Below are positions 1 through 8,504 of a stretch of 64,000 nt of DNA, piece by piece. Below the pieces are notes generated by a model. It was given only the letters and a program-made list of their open reading frames with translations. It was not told the origin of the DNA and searched no databases. Source of the DNA: Hyphomicrobiales bacterium (GTDB lineage: Bacteria > Pseudomonadota > Alphaproteobacteria > Rhizobiales > Rhizobiaceae); the NCBI GenBank assembly GCA_900469445.1, contig UBXM01000033.1, positions 131,732-195,731 of the forward strand, given 5' to 3'. The position numbers and the translations under genes were made by a program. The stretch's first letter is position 1. Every line of letters begins with the position of its first letter.

Positions 1-1
1 G

Positions 2-1189
2 GAAGAGCGCGGTATTTCCATCGACCGGCAGATCCTGTCGCGCCTTTCCGGCGAGCTGGCGCAGAAGGCGGCCGCCTTCGAGGACGAGATCTACGAACTC
101 GCCGGCGAAAAATTCACTATCGGCTCTCCGAAGCAGCTCGGCGATATCCTGTTCGGCAAGATGGGTCTTCCCGGTGGTTCCAAGACCAAGACCGGCCAAT
201 GGTCGACCTCGGCGCAGGTTCTGGAAGATCTGGCGGCCGAAGGTGCGCCGCTGCCGCGCAAGATCGTCGACTGGCGCCAGCTGACCAAGCTGAAATCCAC
301 CTATACGGATGCGCTGCCGGGTTATGTCCATCCCGAGACGAAGCGGGTTCACACCTCTTATTCTCTCGCCTCGACCACGACCGGCCGCCTGTCGTCGTCA
401 GAACCCAACCTGCAGAACATTCCGGTCCGTAATGCCGAAGGCCGCAAAATCCGCACCGCCTTCATTGCGTCGCCTGGCCACAAGCTTCTGTCTGCCGACT
501 ACAGCCAGATCGAACTGCGCGTGCTTGCGCATGTGGCGGACATCCCGCAGCTTCGTCAGGCCTTCGCAGATGGTGTCGATATCCACGCCATGACGGCGTC
601 GGAAATGTTCGGCGTTCCGATGGAAGGCATGCCGAGTGAAGTGCGCCGCCGTGCCAAGGCGATCAATTTCGGCATCATCTACGGCATTTCCGCCTTCGGC
701 CTTGCCAATCAGCTGTCGATAGAGCGGTCGGAAGCGAGCGACTACATCAAGAAATATTTCGAACGCTTCCCCGGCATTCGCGATTACATGGATTCAACCA
801 AAGCCTTCGCCCGCGAGCATGGCTATGTGGAAACGATCTTCGGTCGCCGCGCCCATTACCCGGAGATCAAGTCGTCCAATCCCTCGATGCGCGCCTTCAA
901 CGAGCGTGCGGCGATCAACGCGCCGATTCAAGGGTCAGCGGCGGATATCATTCGTCGTGCCATGGTGAAGATGGAGCAGGTATTGGCCGATGCCGGGCTT
1001 GGCGAACGCGTTCGCATGCTCTTGCAGGTCCATGACGAACTGATCTTCGAAGTCGAAGATGCGGATGTCGAAAAGGCGATGCCGATTATCGTCTCGACCA
1101 TGGAACAGGCTGCAATGCCTGCCATTTCGATGAAAGTGCCGCTCAAGGTGGACGCGCGCGCCGCGTCCAACTGGGATGAGGCGCACTGA
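2..1189 (+). CDS. polA: DNA polymerase I, C-terminal part (5' end outside window)
   Basis: This is the polymerase domain of DNA polymerase I, which fills gaps during repair and removes Okazaki primers. The reading frame is open from base 2, so the gene begins before the window. The three palm and finger motifs of family A polymerases are visible: motif A with DYSQIELR (near base 499), motif B with RRRAKAINFGIIYG (near base 645) and motif C with QVHDEL (near base 1027), supplying both catalytic aspartates and the O-helix lysine and tyrosine. Only about 395 residues are inside the window, so the 5' nuclease and 3'-5' exonuclease-like domains cannot be judged. The next gene is convergent. Confidence 0.97.
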   Translation, partial: EERGISIDRQILSRLSGELAQKAAAFEDEIYELAGEKFTIGSPKQLGDILFGKMGLPGGSKTKTGQWSTSAQVLEDLAAEGAPLPRKIVDWRQLTKLKSTYTDALPGYVHPETKRVHTSYSLASTTTGRLSSSEPNLQNIPVRNAEGRKIRTAFIASPGHKLLSADYSQIELRVLAHVADIPQLRQAFADGVDIHAMTASEMFGVPMEGMPSEVRRRAKAINFGIIYGISAFGLANQLSIERSEASDYIKKYFERFPGIRDYMDSTKAFAREHGYVETIFGRRAHYPEIKSSNPSMRAFNERAAINAPIQGSAADIIRRAMVKMEQVLADAGLGERVRMLLQVHDELIFEVEDADVEKAMPIIVSTMEQAAMPAISMKVPLKVDARAASNWDEAH

Positions 1190-1226
1190 CAGCTGCCGCT
1201 TCCATATGACCGGCGCTTGGCGTCGG

Positions 1227-1553
1227 TCAGGCAGAGCCATTCTCTGGATAAAGAGAGGTCAATGCCGTGGCAAGCAGCTCCTCGGCATAGGTATCTGCCG
1301 TTTCCTGCGCATCCTTGGTCAGGCCGACCTCGCGCGATCGTTGTCGCACGGTATCCTGGATCAGTGCCGCGATACCGCGGGCCTGATCGGAATTGCCGTT
1401 GTCGGAGGTGTCGAGCGTTAACGCCAACGCGGTCATGGCAACGATCTCCAGCACGACTATTCGTGCTTCCAGATCCGTATTCGTCACGCCGTCAGGGTCA
1501 GCTCCATCCTTTGCTCGTGTTTCAATCACCGCCCCAGCTCCATTTGGCTCCAC
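1227..1553 (-). CDS. small conserved-looking hypothetical protein
   Basis: A 108-codon frame lies tail to tail with polA and just downstream of phnN on the same strand. It starts at a GTG with no strong ribosome binding site, so an internal start is possible. The product is acidic, helical in appearance and rich in Ala, Thr, Asp and Glu, with no signal peptide, no membrane segment and no recognised domain. Codon use looks like that of its neighbours and no better frame covers the interval, which is why I call it. Its function is unknown. Confidence 0.55.
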   Translation of the reverse strand: MEPNGAGAVIETRAKDGADPDGVTNTDLEARIVVLEIVAMTALALTLDTSDNGNSDQARGIAALIQDTVRQRSREVGLTKDAQETADTYAEELLATALTSLYPENGSA

Positions 1554-1617
1554 ATCTATTAGGTGTGGCGAATAAATCAGGTAGGGGAGCCGATGGAACT
1601 TTAAAGCATGTCAGGTT

Positions 1618-2226
1618 TTATTTTTCTTTCGAAGTGACAGAATGGGATAACAAAGTCGAAATGGCGTCGACGATCGCTTTGCCCGAAACGTCCATTTCGC
1701 CGCTATTGTCGATCGTGATGACATTATAGTCGCCGGCGACACCAAGCGAACCCCGGTTCAGTCGGCGCAGAATGTCTTCCCTGGTTTCCCGTCCACGCGC
1801 TTCAAGGCGTAATGCCAGCACTTCCGGGCGTGCCGTCACGTTGATGACGACGAGATTTGGATATGCTTCCCGAAACAGGCCGAGCGCTGAACGGGATCCA
1901 TTCGCAATCACGATCGCACCGCGGGACACGGCCTGCTTCGTTTCGACGGGTATGCCGTAGTGCAATCCGTGCGCTTCCCATGAAACTGCAAAGCGGCCAT
2001 CGGCTTTCAGTTTTTCAAACTCTGCGTCGCAGACGCCGTCATGATCCTCACCACCGGCAGAGGCATCACGGGTGATCACGCGACGGGCAAACACGATGTC
2101 AGGGCGGTCCGAAAAGGCTCGGGCCGCGTAAGCCATCAAAGTGTCCTTGCCGGCGCCGCTTGGACCGACGACTGCGATCATGCAGCCTTCGTTATCATCT
2201 CTGCAGGGTTCGGAGGATCCGTCCAT
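1618..2226 (-). CDS. phnN: ribose 1,5-bisphosphate phosphokinase PhnN
   Basis: PhnN phosphorylates alpha-D-ribose 1,5-bisphosphate to PRPP, the last step that returns the ribose carrier of the C-P lyase pathway to metabolism. The protein is about 202 residues, normal for the family, with a guanylate-kinase-like P-loop GPSGAGKDTL near the N-terminus. I choose the ATG at 2226 because it overlaps the phnM stop as TGATG, which suggests translational coupling; an in-frame start 27 bases upstream is possible. It is the last gene of the phn operon, and a 65-bp gap follows. Confidence 0.93.
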   Translation of the reverse strand: MDGSSEPCRDDNEGCMIAVVGPSGAGKDTLMAYAARAFSDRPDIVFARRVITRDASAGGEDHDGVCDAEFEKLKADGRFAVSWEAHGLHYGIPVETKQAVSRGAIVIANGSRSALGLFREAYPNLVVINVTARPEVLALRLEARGRETREDILRRLNRGSLGVAGDYNVITIDNSGEMDVSGKAIVDAISTLLSHSVTSKEK

Positions 2227-3362
2227 CACGCCACCCGACGTCCCTGCCGCCATACGGCGCGCGACACGGGCACGCCTGCTTCGCGGTGAACCCGCACGAG
2301 ATCTGCGCGCAAGCCCGTAGCGATCCGGCCACGATCGGCAAGGCCCGCAGTGCGTGCTGGGGTGGACGTCACCATCGAGATCGCCTTCGACAACGAAATC
2401 CCCTCGACTTCATCGGCAAGGATGAAGGGAGCGTAAAGCAGGCTGAGAGGCACGTAGTCCGAGGAGAGAACATCGAGAACATCCCCGGCAGCGAGATCGC
2501 GTGCGGCGATATTGCCCGAATGCGACTTGCCGCGCACCACATTCGGCGCGCCCATCAACACGCTCATGCCGGCCTTGTGCGAGGCGGCGGCAGCTTCGAA
2601 GCTGGTCGGGAATTCGGCAAGCTTGACGCCGTTTTCGATCGCCTCGTCGACATGGGCAAGCGTCGCGTCGTCATGGCTGGCGACCGTGATGCCGCGCTCC
2701 GCGCAATGTTTTGCGATGGCGATACGATGCGGCGTCGAGTTGCGCTGCGATTCCGCCACGCGCTTGTCGACGAAGATCTTGAAGGCCTCATCGGTCAGGC
2801 CGCGCTTCTTCTGGTAGTAGAAGATATACTGGTCCATCGTCTGGAACTGACGCTGGCCCGGCGCGTGGTCCATCAGCGAAACAAGCCGTACATGGCTGTC
2901 ATTCTCGAAATCGGCAAAATGCTCCAGAACGTTGTCGGCCGAAACCTCGCAACGCAGATGGATCAGGTGCTCGGAGCGCAGCCGCCCTTCGCGTTCGGCT
3001 GTCTGGATGGCGTCGGCCATCTGGCGCATTTCGCCATGCTCGAAGCCGCCATCTTCGTCCGACCCCATGCGCAGGCAGTCGAACACGGTGGTGATGCCGG
3101 AAGAGGCGATCTGCGCGTCATGCGCCTGGATCGCCGCCGTCGGGTTCCAGCGTACACCGGGACGCGGGGAGTAATGCGTTTCGAGGTGGTCGGTGTGAAG
3201 TTCCACCAGGCCCGGGATGAGGTAGTCGCCCTCGAAATCCTCGCCGGTCTGAACATTGCCTTCGGAAATGTCGGCGATCTTGCCGTCACGGATCTGCACG
3301 GAGCCGGAGACAATGCTGTCTTCCAGCACGATGCGGGCGTTCTTGAATACGGTCTCGGTCAT
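2226..3362 (-). CDS. phnM: alpha-D-ribose 1-methylphosphonate 5-triphosphate diphosphatase PhnM
   Basis: PhnM is an amidohydrolase-superfamily enzyme that removes diphosphate from the ribose 1-alkylphosphonate 5-triphosphate intermediate before C-P bond cleavage. The 378-residue protein has the expected length. It shows a metal-binding motif HTDHLE about 60 residues in and a later SHDDATLAHV segment consistent with a second metal-site His/Asp cluster. The ATG at 3362 overlaps the DUF1045 stop as ATGA; the frame stays open further upstream, but that part is only a shadow of DUF1045. The stop overlaps the phnN start. Confidence 0.96.
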   Translation of the reverse strand: MTETVFKNARIVLEDSIVSGSVQIRDGKIADISEGNVQTGEDFEGDYLIPGLVELHTDHLETHYSPRPGVRWNPTAAIQAHDAQIASSGITTVFDCLRMGSDEDGGFEHGEMRQMADAIQTAEREGRLRSEHLIHLRCEVSADNVLEHFADFENDSHVRLVSLMDHAPGQRQFQTMDQYIFYYQKKRGLTDEAFKIFVDKRVAESQRNSTPHRIAIAKHCAERGITVASHDDATLAHVDEAIENGVKLAEFPTSFEAAAASHKAGMSVLMGAPNVVRGKSHSGNIAARDLAAGDVLDVLSSDYVPLSLLYAPFILADEVEGISLSKAISMVTSTPARTAGLADRGRIATGLRADLVRVHREAGVPVSRAVWRQGRRVA

Positions 3363-4072
3363 GGGGCGGTCTTTCTGGTCTCTAAGGCCGGCTTCAGGGG
3401 CAGCCAGCGATGGGCAATGAAGTCTGCACCGCGGGCAGGCTCGACGAAGAGCGCGATACCATCGATGGAAAGGGGCTTGTTGATGAACTCGGCAAATCGC
3501 GGCTCGAGAGCGGCACGCATGGCGGGTGCCTGCTCGGGCGGAACTTGGCCAGAGAGGGTCATGTGGAAACGGAATTCGTCCATCACATGCGGATAACCCC
3601 AGCGCATCAGATTGGCGCGGTGCTCCGGCGACAGCGTGTCTGGCTTGCGGCGGGCGATATCGGCATCCGAAAGCGGCGCGCGGAACGGTTCGAAGTCCTC
3701 GACGATACGGGCAGCGAAGGCCTGCAGCTCGGGATAGACCTGATCCGGCACTAGCGCGAAGAAACGGCCGAGCTGGCCGACAATGACATTCGGAATATCG
3801 AACGCCTGTGTCGTTGCGGCAAATTGTTCGAATGCCGCAACAAGCTCCGCCTCGGTTTTGCCTTCCGCCAGCTCGAACGGCGCCTTCAGCGTCGCGTGAA
3901 ATGCATAGCGACGAGGATCGGCAGTCAGCGCATGAACCTCCTCCGGCGAAAGACCGTCGACCTCGGGTGTCGAAAAAGCTTCGCCGGTAAAGGCATCGCG
4001 GCCGAGCCAACGGGATGCGGTCTTCGTCAGCGGATGGTCCGCAGCGGGGGAAAAGTAGAGAGCGTAACGCAA
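3359..4072 (-). CDS. phosphonate-operon DUF1045 protein, 2H phosphoesterase-like
   Basis: The 237-residue protein belongs to the family found in C-P lyase operons under the name DUF1045. Two HxT motifs, FHATLKAP near residue 58 and FHMTLSG near residue 168, are the mark of the 2H phosphoesterase fold, which hydrolyses cyclic phosphates. No phnP gene is visible in this operon, so an attractive inference is that this protein opens the 5-phosphoribosyl 1,2-cyclic phosphate made by C-P lyase, the step that PhnP performs in Escherichia coli. The sequence alone does not prove that activity. It is translationally coupled to phnM by a 4-base overlap. Confidence 0.9.
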   Translation of the reverse strand: MRYALYFSPAADHPLTKTASRWLGRDAFTGEAFSTPEVDGLSPEEVHALTADPRRYAFHATLKAPFELAEGKTEAELVAAFEQFAATTQAFDIPNVIVGQLGRFFALVPDQVYPELQAFAARIVEDFEPFRAPLSDADIARRKPDTLSPEHRANLMRWGYPHVMDEFRFHMTLSGQVPPEQAPAMRAALEPRFAEFINKPLSIDGIALFVEPARGADFIAHRWLPLKPALETRKTAP

Positions 4073-4180
4073 GGCATCATTCCGGAATCGGGAAGGGGCA
4101 GAGACGGAAGTCTAGACATCCGTCGTATCCGAAGACAGGCCCTGCGCCTAAAAGATTTCCATGACAGAATGATGATGTGG

Positions 4181-4198
4181 GCGCACTTTGGTGCGCCT
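4181..4198 (-). other. perfect hairpin immediately after phnE2
   Basis: GGCGCAC and GTGCGCC form a perfect 7-bp stem with a 4-base loop just past the phnE2 stop codon and about 110 bp upstream of the DUF1045 start. On the minus-strand transcript no U-tract follows it. An RNA-stabilising or weak attenuating hairpin between the transport and processing genes is more likely than a full terminator. Confidence 0.45.
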
Positions 4199-5554
4199 TT
4201 AATGCGTCGGGCCACCAATCAGTCGCGAGCGGATGGCGTTTGAAATGTTGTCGAACAGGAAGACGACGAAGAGGATCAGAAGCACCATATAGGCGACCTT
4301 GTCCCAGTCGGCATTGGTGCCCATCGCTTCAAGCAGCTTGAGACCGATGCCGCCGGCACCCACGGCGCCGATGACGGTGGCCGAGCGGGTATTCGATTCC
4401 CAGAAATACAGCGACTGCGAAATGAACACCGGCAGAACCTGCGGCACGACGCCGAACCGATTGACGATGACGGGCGAGGCGCCAACGGACTTCACGCCCT
4501 CACGCTGCTTGTCATCGACGTTCTCGACCGCTTCCGCATAGACCTTTCCGAGCGCACCGGCATCGGTGAAGAAGATCGCCGCGATACCGGGGATCGGTCC
4601 CGGGCCGAATGAGCGGGTGAAGAACAGGGCCCAGATCAGCATGTCGACGGAGCGCAGGAAGTCGAACAGCCGTTTCATGCCCCAGTTGGCGGCGCGGCTG
4701 CGTGTGATGTTGCGCGCCGCGATAAAGGCAAGCGGGAAGGCGAAGATCGTGCCGAGCAGCGTGCCGACAAAGGCCATGACCAGGGTCTGCATCAGCTTCG
4801 ACAGAATGTCGGCATGCTGCCAGACATTGTTGCCGAGGAAATCGTCGACCATATGGGAAATGTTGGAGCGCGCCGGATCAAGCCGTTCGCCAACCGTGGC
4901 GAGGCTGATCAGCTCGCCCCAGCTCTTGCGCCAGAAGTCGGATTTCGTGTCGAACAGGAAGTTCGCCCAGCCAAGGAAACGACGCTGGACATAGACCTGC
5001 GAGGTGCGGATTTCCGCCTGTCCCTCGAAACCGTAATGGACGAGAACCTTGGAACCATCCTGCTGGATTGCCGCTGGTGCATTGGCCGGTGCCGTTGCCG
5101 CATCCTCGGTGATCGTGACGGGATAGGCTGTGCCGTTGACATAGACGTCGACGCGGCTCGGTGTGACTTCAAGACGGTCGTTTTCGCTGCCATAGTCGAC
5201 CGTATAGCCGCCTGTTGCAGTCGGCTTCAGCCAGAAGATCTCGGCGCCTTGAGCATATTGGCCGCGGCTCGACCATTGTGCCCGAACCGTTCCGTCATCC
5301 TCGAAGCGCAGGCGCGGCTGGGCGCGCCAGGAATACCAGTCCTGAATATAGAGCGAGGCTCGTTCCCATTGGCCGTTCATGAAGGCCGGGCCGACATTGA
5401 AGGCAAAGAAGCAGACAATGAGATAGAGGGTCACGATACCGGAGCCGATAAGCAATCCGTAACGCTTCATGATGGAGCGATGAAAGACTTCAGGATGCGC
5501 GGCGCGCAGGCGCTCGCGATCGGAAGCGTTGATCGTGGGGACCGAAGACGTCAT
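4199..5554 (-). CDS. phnE: phosphonate ABC transporter permease PhnE (second copy, enlarged)
   Basis: This is a membrane subunit of the phosphonate importer, paired with the shorter PhnE encoded just upstream. The C-terminal 200 residues hold a normal permease with five or so membrane segments and the ATPase-contact EAA loop (EGVKSVGAS, followed by VPQVLP). The protein is 451 residues, far longer than a basic PhnE of about 260. The extra length is one N-terminal membrane segment (about 33-54) followed by roughly 190 predicted periplasmic residues rich in beta-type sequence. Its ATG overlaps the stop of the first phnE as TGATG. PhnE pairs are common in rhizobia; the role of the extra domain is not known to me. 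Confidence 0.93.
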   Translation of the reverse strand: MTSSVPTINASDRERLRAAHPEVFHRSIMKRYGLLIGSGIVTLYLIVCFFAFNVGPAFMNGQWERASLYIQDWYSWRAQPRLRFEDDGTVRAQWSSRGQYAQGAEIFWLKPTATGGYTVDYGSENDRLEVTPSRVDVYVNGTAYPVTITEDAATAPANAPAAIQQDGSKVLVHYGFEGQAEIRTSQVYVQRRFLGWANFLFDTKSDFWRKSWGELISLATVGERLDPARSNISHMVDDFLGNNVWQHADILSKLMQTLVMAFVGTLLGTIFAFPLAFIAARNITRSRAANWGMKRLFDFLRSVDMLIWALFFTRSFGPGPIPGIAAIFFTDAGALGKVYAEAVENVDDKQREGVKSVGASPVIVNRFGVVPQVLPVFISQSLYFWESNTRSATVIGAVGAGGIGLKLLEAMGTNADWDKVAYMVLLILFVVFLFDNISNAIRSRLIGGPTH

Positions 5555-6531
5555 CAGGCTGCTCCCCTGCCGAATTCAAAGGACTGGTGACCGATCAGCC
5601 GGCGGCGAAGCCAGCCGGAGAACTGGTCGATGATGATGATGCTGACGAGCAGCAGGATGATGATCGCATAGGTCTTGGCGGCATGGTCGCGGCCGATCGC
5701 CAGGCGGAAGACTTCACCGATGCCGCCACCGCCGACGGCGCCGATAATGGTCGAGGCGCGCACGTTGATCTCGGCGCGCAGCAGCGTGTAGGAGACGAAA
5801 TTCGGCAGAACCTGGGGAACGATGGCGAAACGCACACGCTCTACCCAGCTTGCACCCGCCGCGCGCAGGCCTTCATCCGGCTTCATGTCGGAATTTTCCA
5901 CCACTTCGAAGAACAGCTTTCCGAGTGCGCCAATCGTATGAACGGTGATGGCGATGATTGCGGCGATCGGGCCGATCGACAGGATCGCGGTCAGAAGACC
6001 GGCGATGACGATTTCGGGAAAGGCGCGCATGACTTCCATGATGCGACGCACGACAAAACGCGTGGCACCTGCGCCGACGAGGTTTGTCGAGGCGAAAAAG
6101 CAGAGCAGGAAGGCAAAGGTCGCACCGACAATGGTCGAAACCAGCGCGATGTTGATGGTGATGATCAGCTGATAGATGAAGTGCGGGATATAGAACGTGT
6201 CGGTAATGTAGTGTCGGTCAGAGGTATAATTGTATTTCAGCGAGCCATCGGCATAGGGCGACGGCAGGTCGAACATCGCCCGGAAGATTTCCATTGGGCT
6301 GTCCGGCACGAAGCTGCGGATGAAATCGAAAAAGTATGGCAGGCGCTCGAAGAACTTGCCGGCATTCGCATCGTTGGCGAATTGCAGCGAATAGAACAGC
6401 GCGATGAGGAAAACGGCAATCGAGATCCCGGTATAGATACGGCGTGTCCGCAGCTGCTGCCGGTAGTGCTGCATCACCATGGATGCGGCTGGGCAAAGCC
6501 CGCCATTATTCTGTTCGGTGATGGTCGCCAT
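5554..6531 (-). CDS. phnE: phosphonate ABC transporter permease PhnE (first copy)
   Basis: This is an inner-membrane permease of the phosphonate importer, 325 residues, with an N-terminal membrane segment near 35-52 and a C-terminal permease core. The EAA loop that docks on PhnC is EGLRAAGASWVERVRF followed by VPQVLP. The start at 6531 is the most upstream ATG; a second ATG 17 codons in is a possible alternative, as no strong ribosome binding site decides between them. A strong terminator separates it from phnD, so its expression depends on read-through or a weak internal promoter. Confidence 0.94.
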   Translation of the reverse strand: MATITEQNNGGLCPAASMVMQHYRQQLRTRRIYTGISIAVFLIALFYSLQFANDANAGKFFERLPYFFDFIRSFVPDSPMEIFRAMFDLPSPYADGSLKYNYTSDRHYITDTFYIPHFIYQLIITINIALVSTIVGATFAFLLCFFASTNLVGAGATRFVVRRIMEVMRAFPEIVIAGLLTAILSIGPIAAIIAITVHTIGALGKLFFEVVENSDMKPDEGLRAAGASWVERVRFAIVPQVLPNFVSYTLLRAEINVRASTIIGAVGGGGIGEVFRLAIGRDHAAKTYAIIILLLVSIIIIDQFSGWLRRRLIGHQSFEFGRGAA

Positions 6532-6549
6532 GATCCGCGCTCTTCGTTG

Positions 6550-6582
6550 AAAAAAAACGGCGGCGCTCGTGGAGCGCCGCCG
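6550..6582 (-). terminator. intrinsic terminator between phnD and phnE1
   Basis: A perfect 11-bp GC-rich stem (6558-6568 with 6572-6582) around a 3-base loop is followed on the minus strand by eight consecutive Ts (6557-6550). It lies 18 bp after the phnD stop and 19 bp before phnE1. This is a textbook rho-independent terminator in the middle of an operon, probably a partial one that makes phnD transcripts more abundant than permease transcripts. Confidence 0.92.
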
Positions 6583-6599
6583 CCTGATGTTGGAAAAAA

Positions 6600-7505
6600 T
6601 CAGCCGCCGATAACGGACTTACGAGCGTCGATGATCGTCTGGTAGAAGGACTGATCGACCTTGATGTATTCCTTGTTGTCGCCCTGGGTGTAGGACTTGA
6701 AGCAATCGTGGTCCTTCTTGGGGAGGTCCATGAAGTAGGCTTCGACCTTGGCGCGCATGTCTTCCGGCAGCTTGTTGTTGACCATCAGCGGGCCGTTCGG
6801 GATCAGCGGCGACTTCCAGACTTCGACGAGGTCGTCCATGTCCAGGTTACCCTTGTTGACCATCTGGTGCAGGTTGCCGCCAGTGTAGCCGTCTTCCCAC
6901 TTGCCAACGCCCGAACCGAAGGTCGTGCCGACGTCGAACTTCTTGTCGAGAACGGCGAGAACGAGGTTCTCGTGGCCGCCGCCGAAGCCGCTTTCAGAGA
7001 AGTATTCCTTGACCGGCGCGCCGATTTCCTTCGGCAGGGCGACGTTCGGAACGAGGTAACCGGAGGTCGAATCAGGGTCGGCGAAGCCGATCTTCTTGCC
7101 CTTGGCGTCGGCGAGCGTCTTGATGCCCGAGTCCTTGCGGGCAACCATGATCGAGTAGTAACCGCTGGAACCGTCCGACTGGGTGTAGGTCAGGATCGGG
7201 TCGACAGCGTTCGGGTCCTTCAGCGCGATAGCGGCGTAGGAGGAGGCGCCCATAGAAGCGATGTCGATCGTGCCACCGAGCAGGCCCTGGATGACGCCGT
7301 TATAGTCCGGCGACGGGAAAATCTGCACTTCCGGAACGCCGGTCGCAGCCTTCAGGCCATCGGCGACACACTGGGTGTTGCGGATCTGGTCGGCTTCGTT
7401 TTCCGAGCCGTCGAGACCGATGCGCAGAACCTTGACGTCCTGTGCCATTGCGGAACCTGCAACGACGCTCAGCGCGACGGCAGCAAGAAGAGTTTTCTTC
7501 AGCAT
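6600..7505 (-). CDS. phnD: phosphonate ABC transporter periplasmic binding protein PhnD
   Basis: PhnD captures phosphonates in the periplasm for PhnCE. The 301-residue protein starts at the ATG at 7505, behind an AGGAGAT ribosome binding site, and has a clear signal peptide ending in AMA before residue 22. The body follows the PhnD pattern, with DSTSGYLVPN near the ligand-binding loop and an SGFGGGHENLV segment. An in-frame ATG lies 39 bases upstream, but it would add non-signal sequence ahead of the signal peptide. Confidence 0.96.
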   Translation of the reverse strand: MLKKTLLAAVALSVVAGSAMAQDVKVLRIGLDGSENEADQIRNTQCVADGLKAATGVPEVQIFPSPDYNGVIQGLLGGTIDIASMGASSYAAIALKDPNAVDPILTYTQSDGSSGYYSIMVARKDSGIKTLADAKGKKIGFADPDSTSGYLVPNVALPKEIGAPVKEYFSESGFGGGHENLVLAVLDKKFDVGTTFGSGVGKWEDGYTGGNLHQMVNKGNLDMDDLVEVWKSPLIPNGPLMVNNKLPEDMRAKVEAYFMDLPKKDHDCFKSYTQGDNKEYIKVDQSFYQTIIDARKSVIGG

Positions 7506-7588
7506 GGTGATCTCCTGTTTCCGGATCATCCGGAGTTGGGTCATGAATGGTGTGCCCTTTACGCGGGCTGTCGATCTGGGTGCGGGTT

Positions 7589-8443
7589 TCAGGCGCTGGC
7601 GCTTGCCAGCGTGCCGATACCGCCCGATTCCTGTTCCCTGCTCGCCTGTGCGGCAGGAATGTTGATGCTGGTCGATGTCATCGTTTCATCAATGCCGGCG
7701 CCATGCTTGTCGGAGCCGTAGATTTCCTGCACGGCATCGGCATTGAGCGCAGAAGGAGGACCGTCGAAGACGACACTGCCATGCGCCATGCCGATGATCC
7801 GCTCGCAATAGCTGCGAGCCGTATCCAGCGTGTGCAGGTTGGTGATGACGGTAATGCCTTCGCGCTCGTTGATGTCACGCAGAGCGTCCATGACGATCTT
7901 TGCGTTGAGAGGATCGAGCGATGCGATCGGCTCGTCGGCCAGAAGCATCTTCGGCGCCTGCATCAGGGCTCGTGCGATCGCCACACGCTGCTGCTGGCCG
8001 CCGGAAAGCGTGCCTGCGCGCTGCATGGCAGTCTGTTCGATGCCGAGGCGCTCGAGTGCGGCGATTGCAGCCAGGCGCTCGTCGTCCGAGAAGATGTTGA
8101 GCAGGCTCAGCATCGTCGAACGATGGTTCAGCCTGCCGAGCATGACATTGGTCAGAACGTCCAGGCGCGGCACGAGATTGAACTGCTGAAAGATCATCGC
8201 ACAGTCGCGCTGCCAGTTGCGCAGGCTTGCGCCTCTGAGCGAGGAAACTTCTACATCGCCGAAATGCATGGAGCCGGAGCTCGGCTCCTGCAGCCGGTTG
8301 ATCATCCGTAGCAGCGTGGACTTGCCGGCGCCGGAGCGGCCGATAATGCCGACCATCTGGCCCTGGGGAATTTCAACGTTGACGGCATTGACCGCGATAC
8401 GATCGCCGAAACGTCGAGTGATATTCCTCAGTTCAAACTTCAT
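7589..8443 (-). CDS. phnC: phosphonate ABC transporter ATP-binding protein PhnC
   Basis: PhnC is the ATPase of the phosphonate importer. The 284-residue protein carries Walker [10 protein letters not shown] near residue 36, the signature LSGGQQQR and Walker [12 protein letters not shown], all intact. About 30 C-terminal residues beyond the conserved domain are of low complexity. It is the first gene of the transport block. The upstream gap contains a palindrome and a PHO-box-like repeat, so phnCDE may have its own promoter inside the larger phn run. Confidence 0.96.
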   Translation of the reverse strand: MKFELRNITRRFGDRIAVNAVNVEIPQGQMVGIIGRSGAGKSTLLRMINRLQEPSSGSMHFGDVEVSSLRGASLRNWQRDCAMIFQQFNLVPRLDVLTNVMLGRLNHRSTMLSLLNIFSDDERLAAIAALERLGIEQTAMQRAGTLSGGQQQRVAIARALMQAPKMLLADEPIASLDPLNAKIVMDALRDINEREGITVITNLHTLDTARSYCERIIGMAHGSVVFDGPPSALNADAVQEIYGSDKHGAGIDETMTSTSINIPAAQASREQESGGIGTLASASA

Positions 8444-8454
8444 GTTCTAAGCCC

Positions 8455-8486
8455 GTCTAATCCCCTTGGTGGCGATGGGATTAGAC
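8455..8486 (-). promoter_or_regulatory. perfect 10-bp inverted repeat just upstream of phnC
   Basis: GTCTAATCCC at 8455-8464 and GGGATTAGAC at 8477-8486 are exact reverse complements separated by 12 bp, ending 11 bp upstream of the phnC ATG. Its outer half-sites GTCTA/TAGAC are the same as in the palindrome in front of phnG, though the spacing differs. It could be an operator for PhnF or an mRNA hairpin that hides or exposes the phnC ribosome binding site. Confidence 0.5.
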
Positions 8487-8504
8487 GTGGTTGATGAAGC
8501 CTGA

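Noticed and set aside
2160-3596. A 478-codon open frame antisense to phnM and DUF1045
   Set aside because: The opposite strand holds two family members with coupled start and stop codons; the antisense product shows no domain.
3363-4010. Upstream extension of the phnM frame by about 215 codons
   Set aside because: The extension lies wholly inside the DUF1045 gene in another frame, and the ATG at 3362 gives the normal PhnM length and an ATGA overlap.
4181-4198. Hairpin after phnE2 as a full terminator
   Set aside because: The stem is perfect but only 7 bp and no U-tract follows on the minus-strand transcript, so I list it only as a hairpin.
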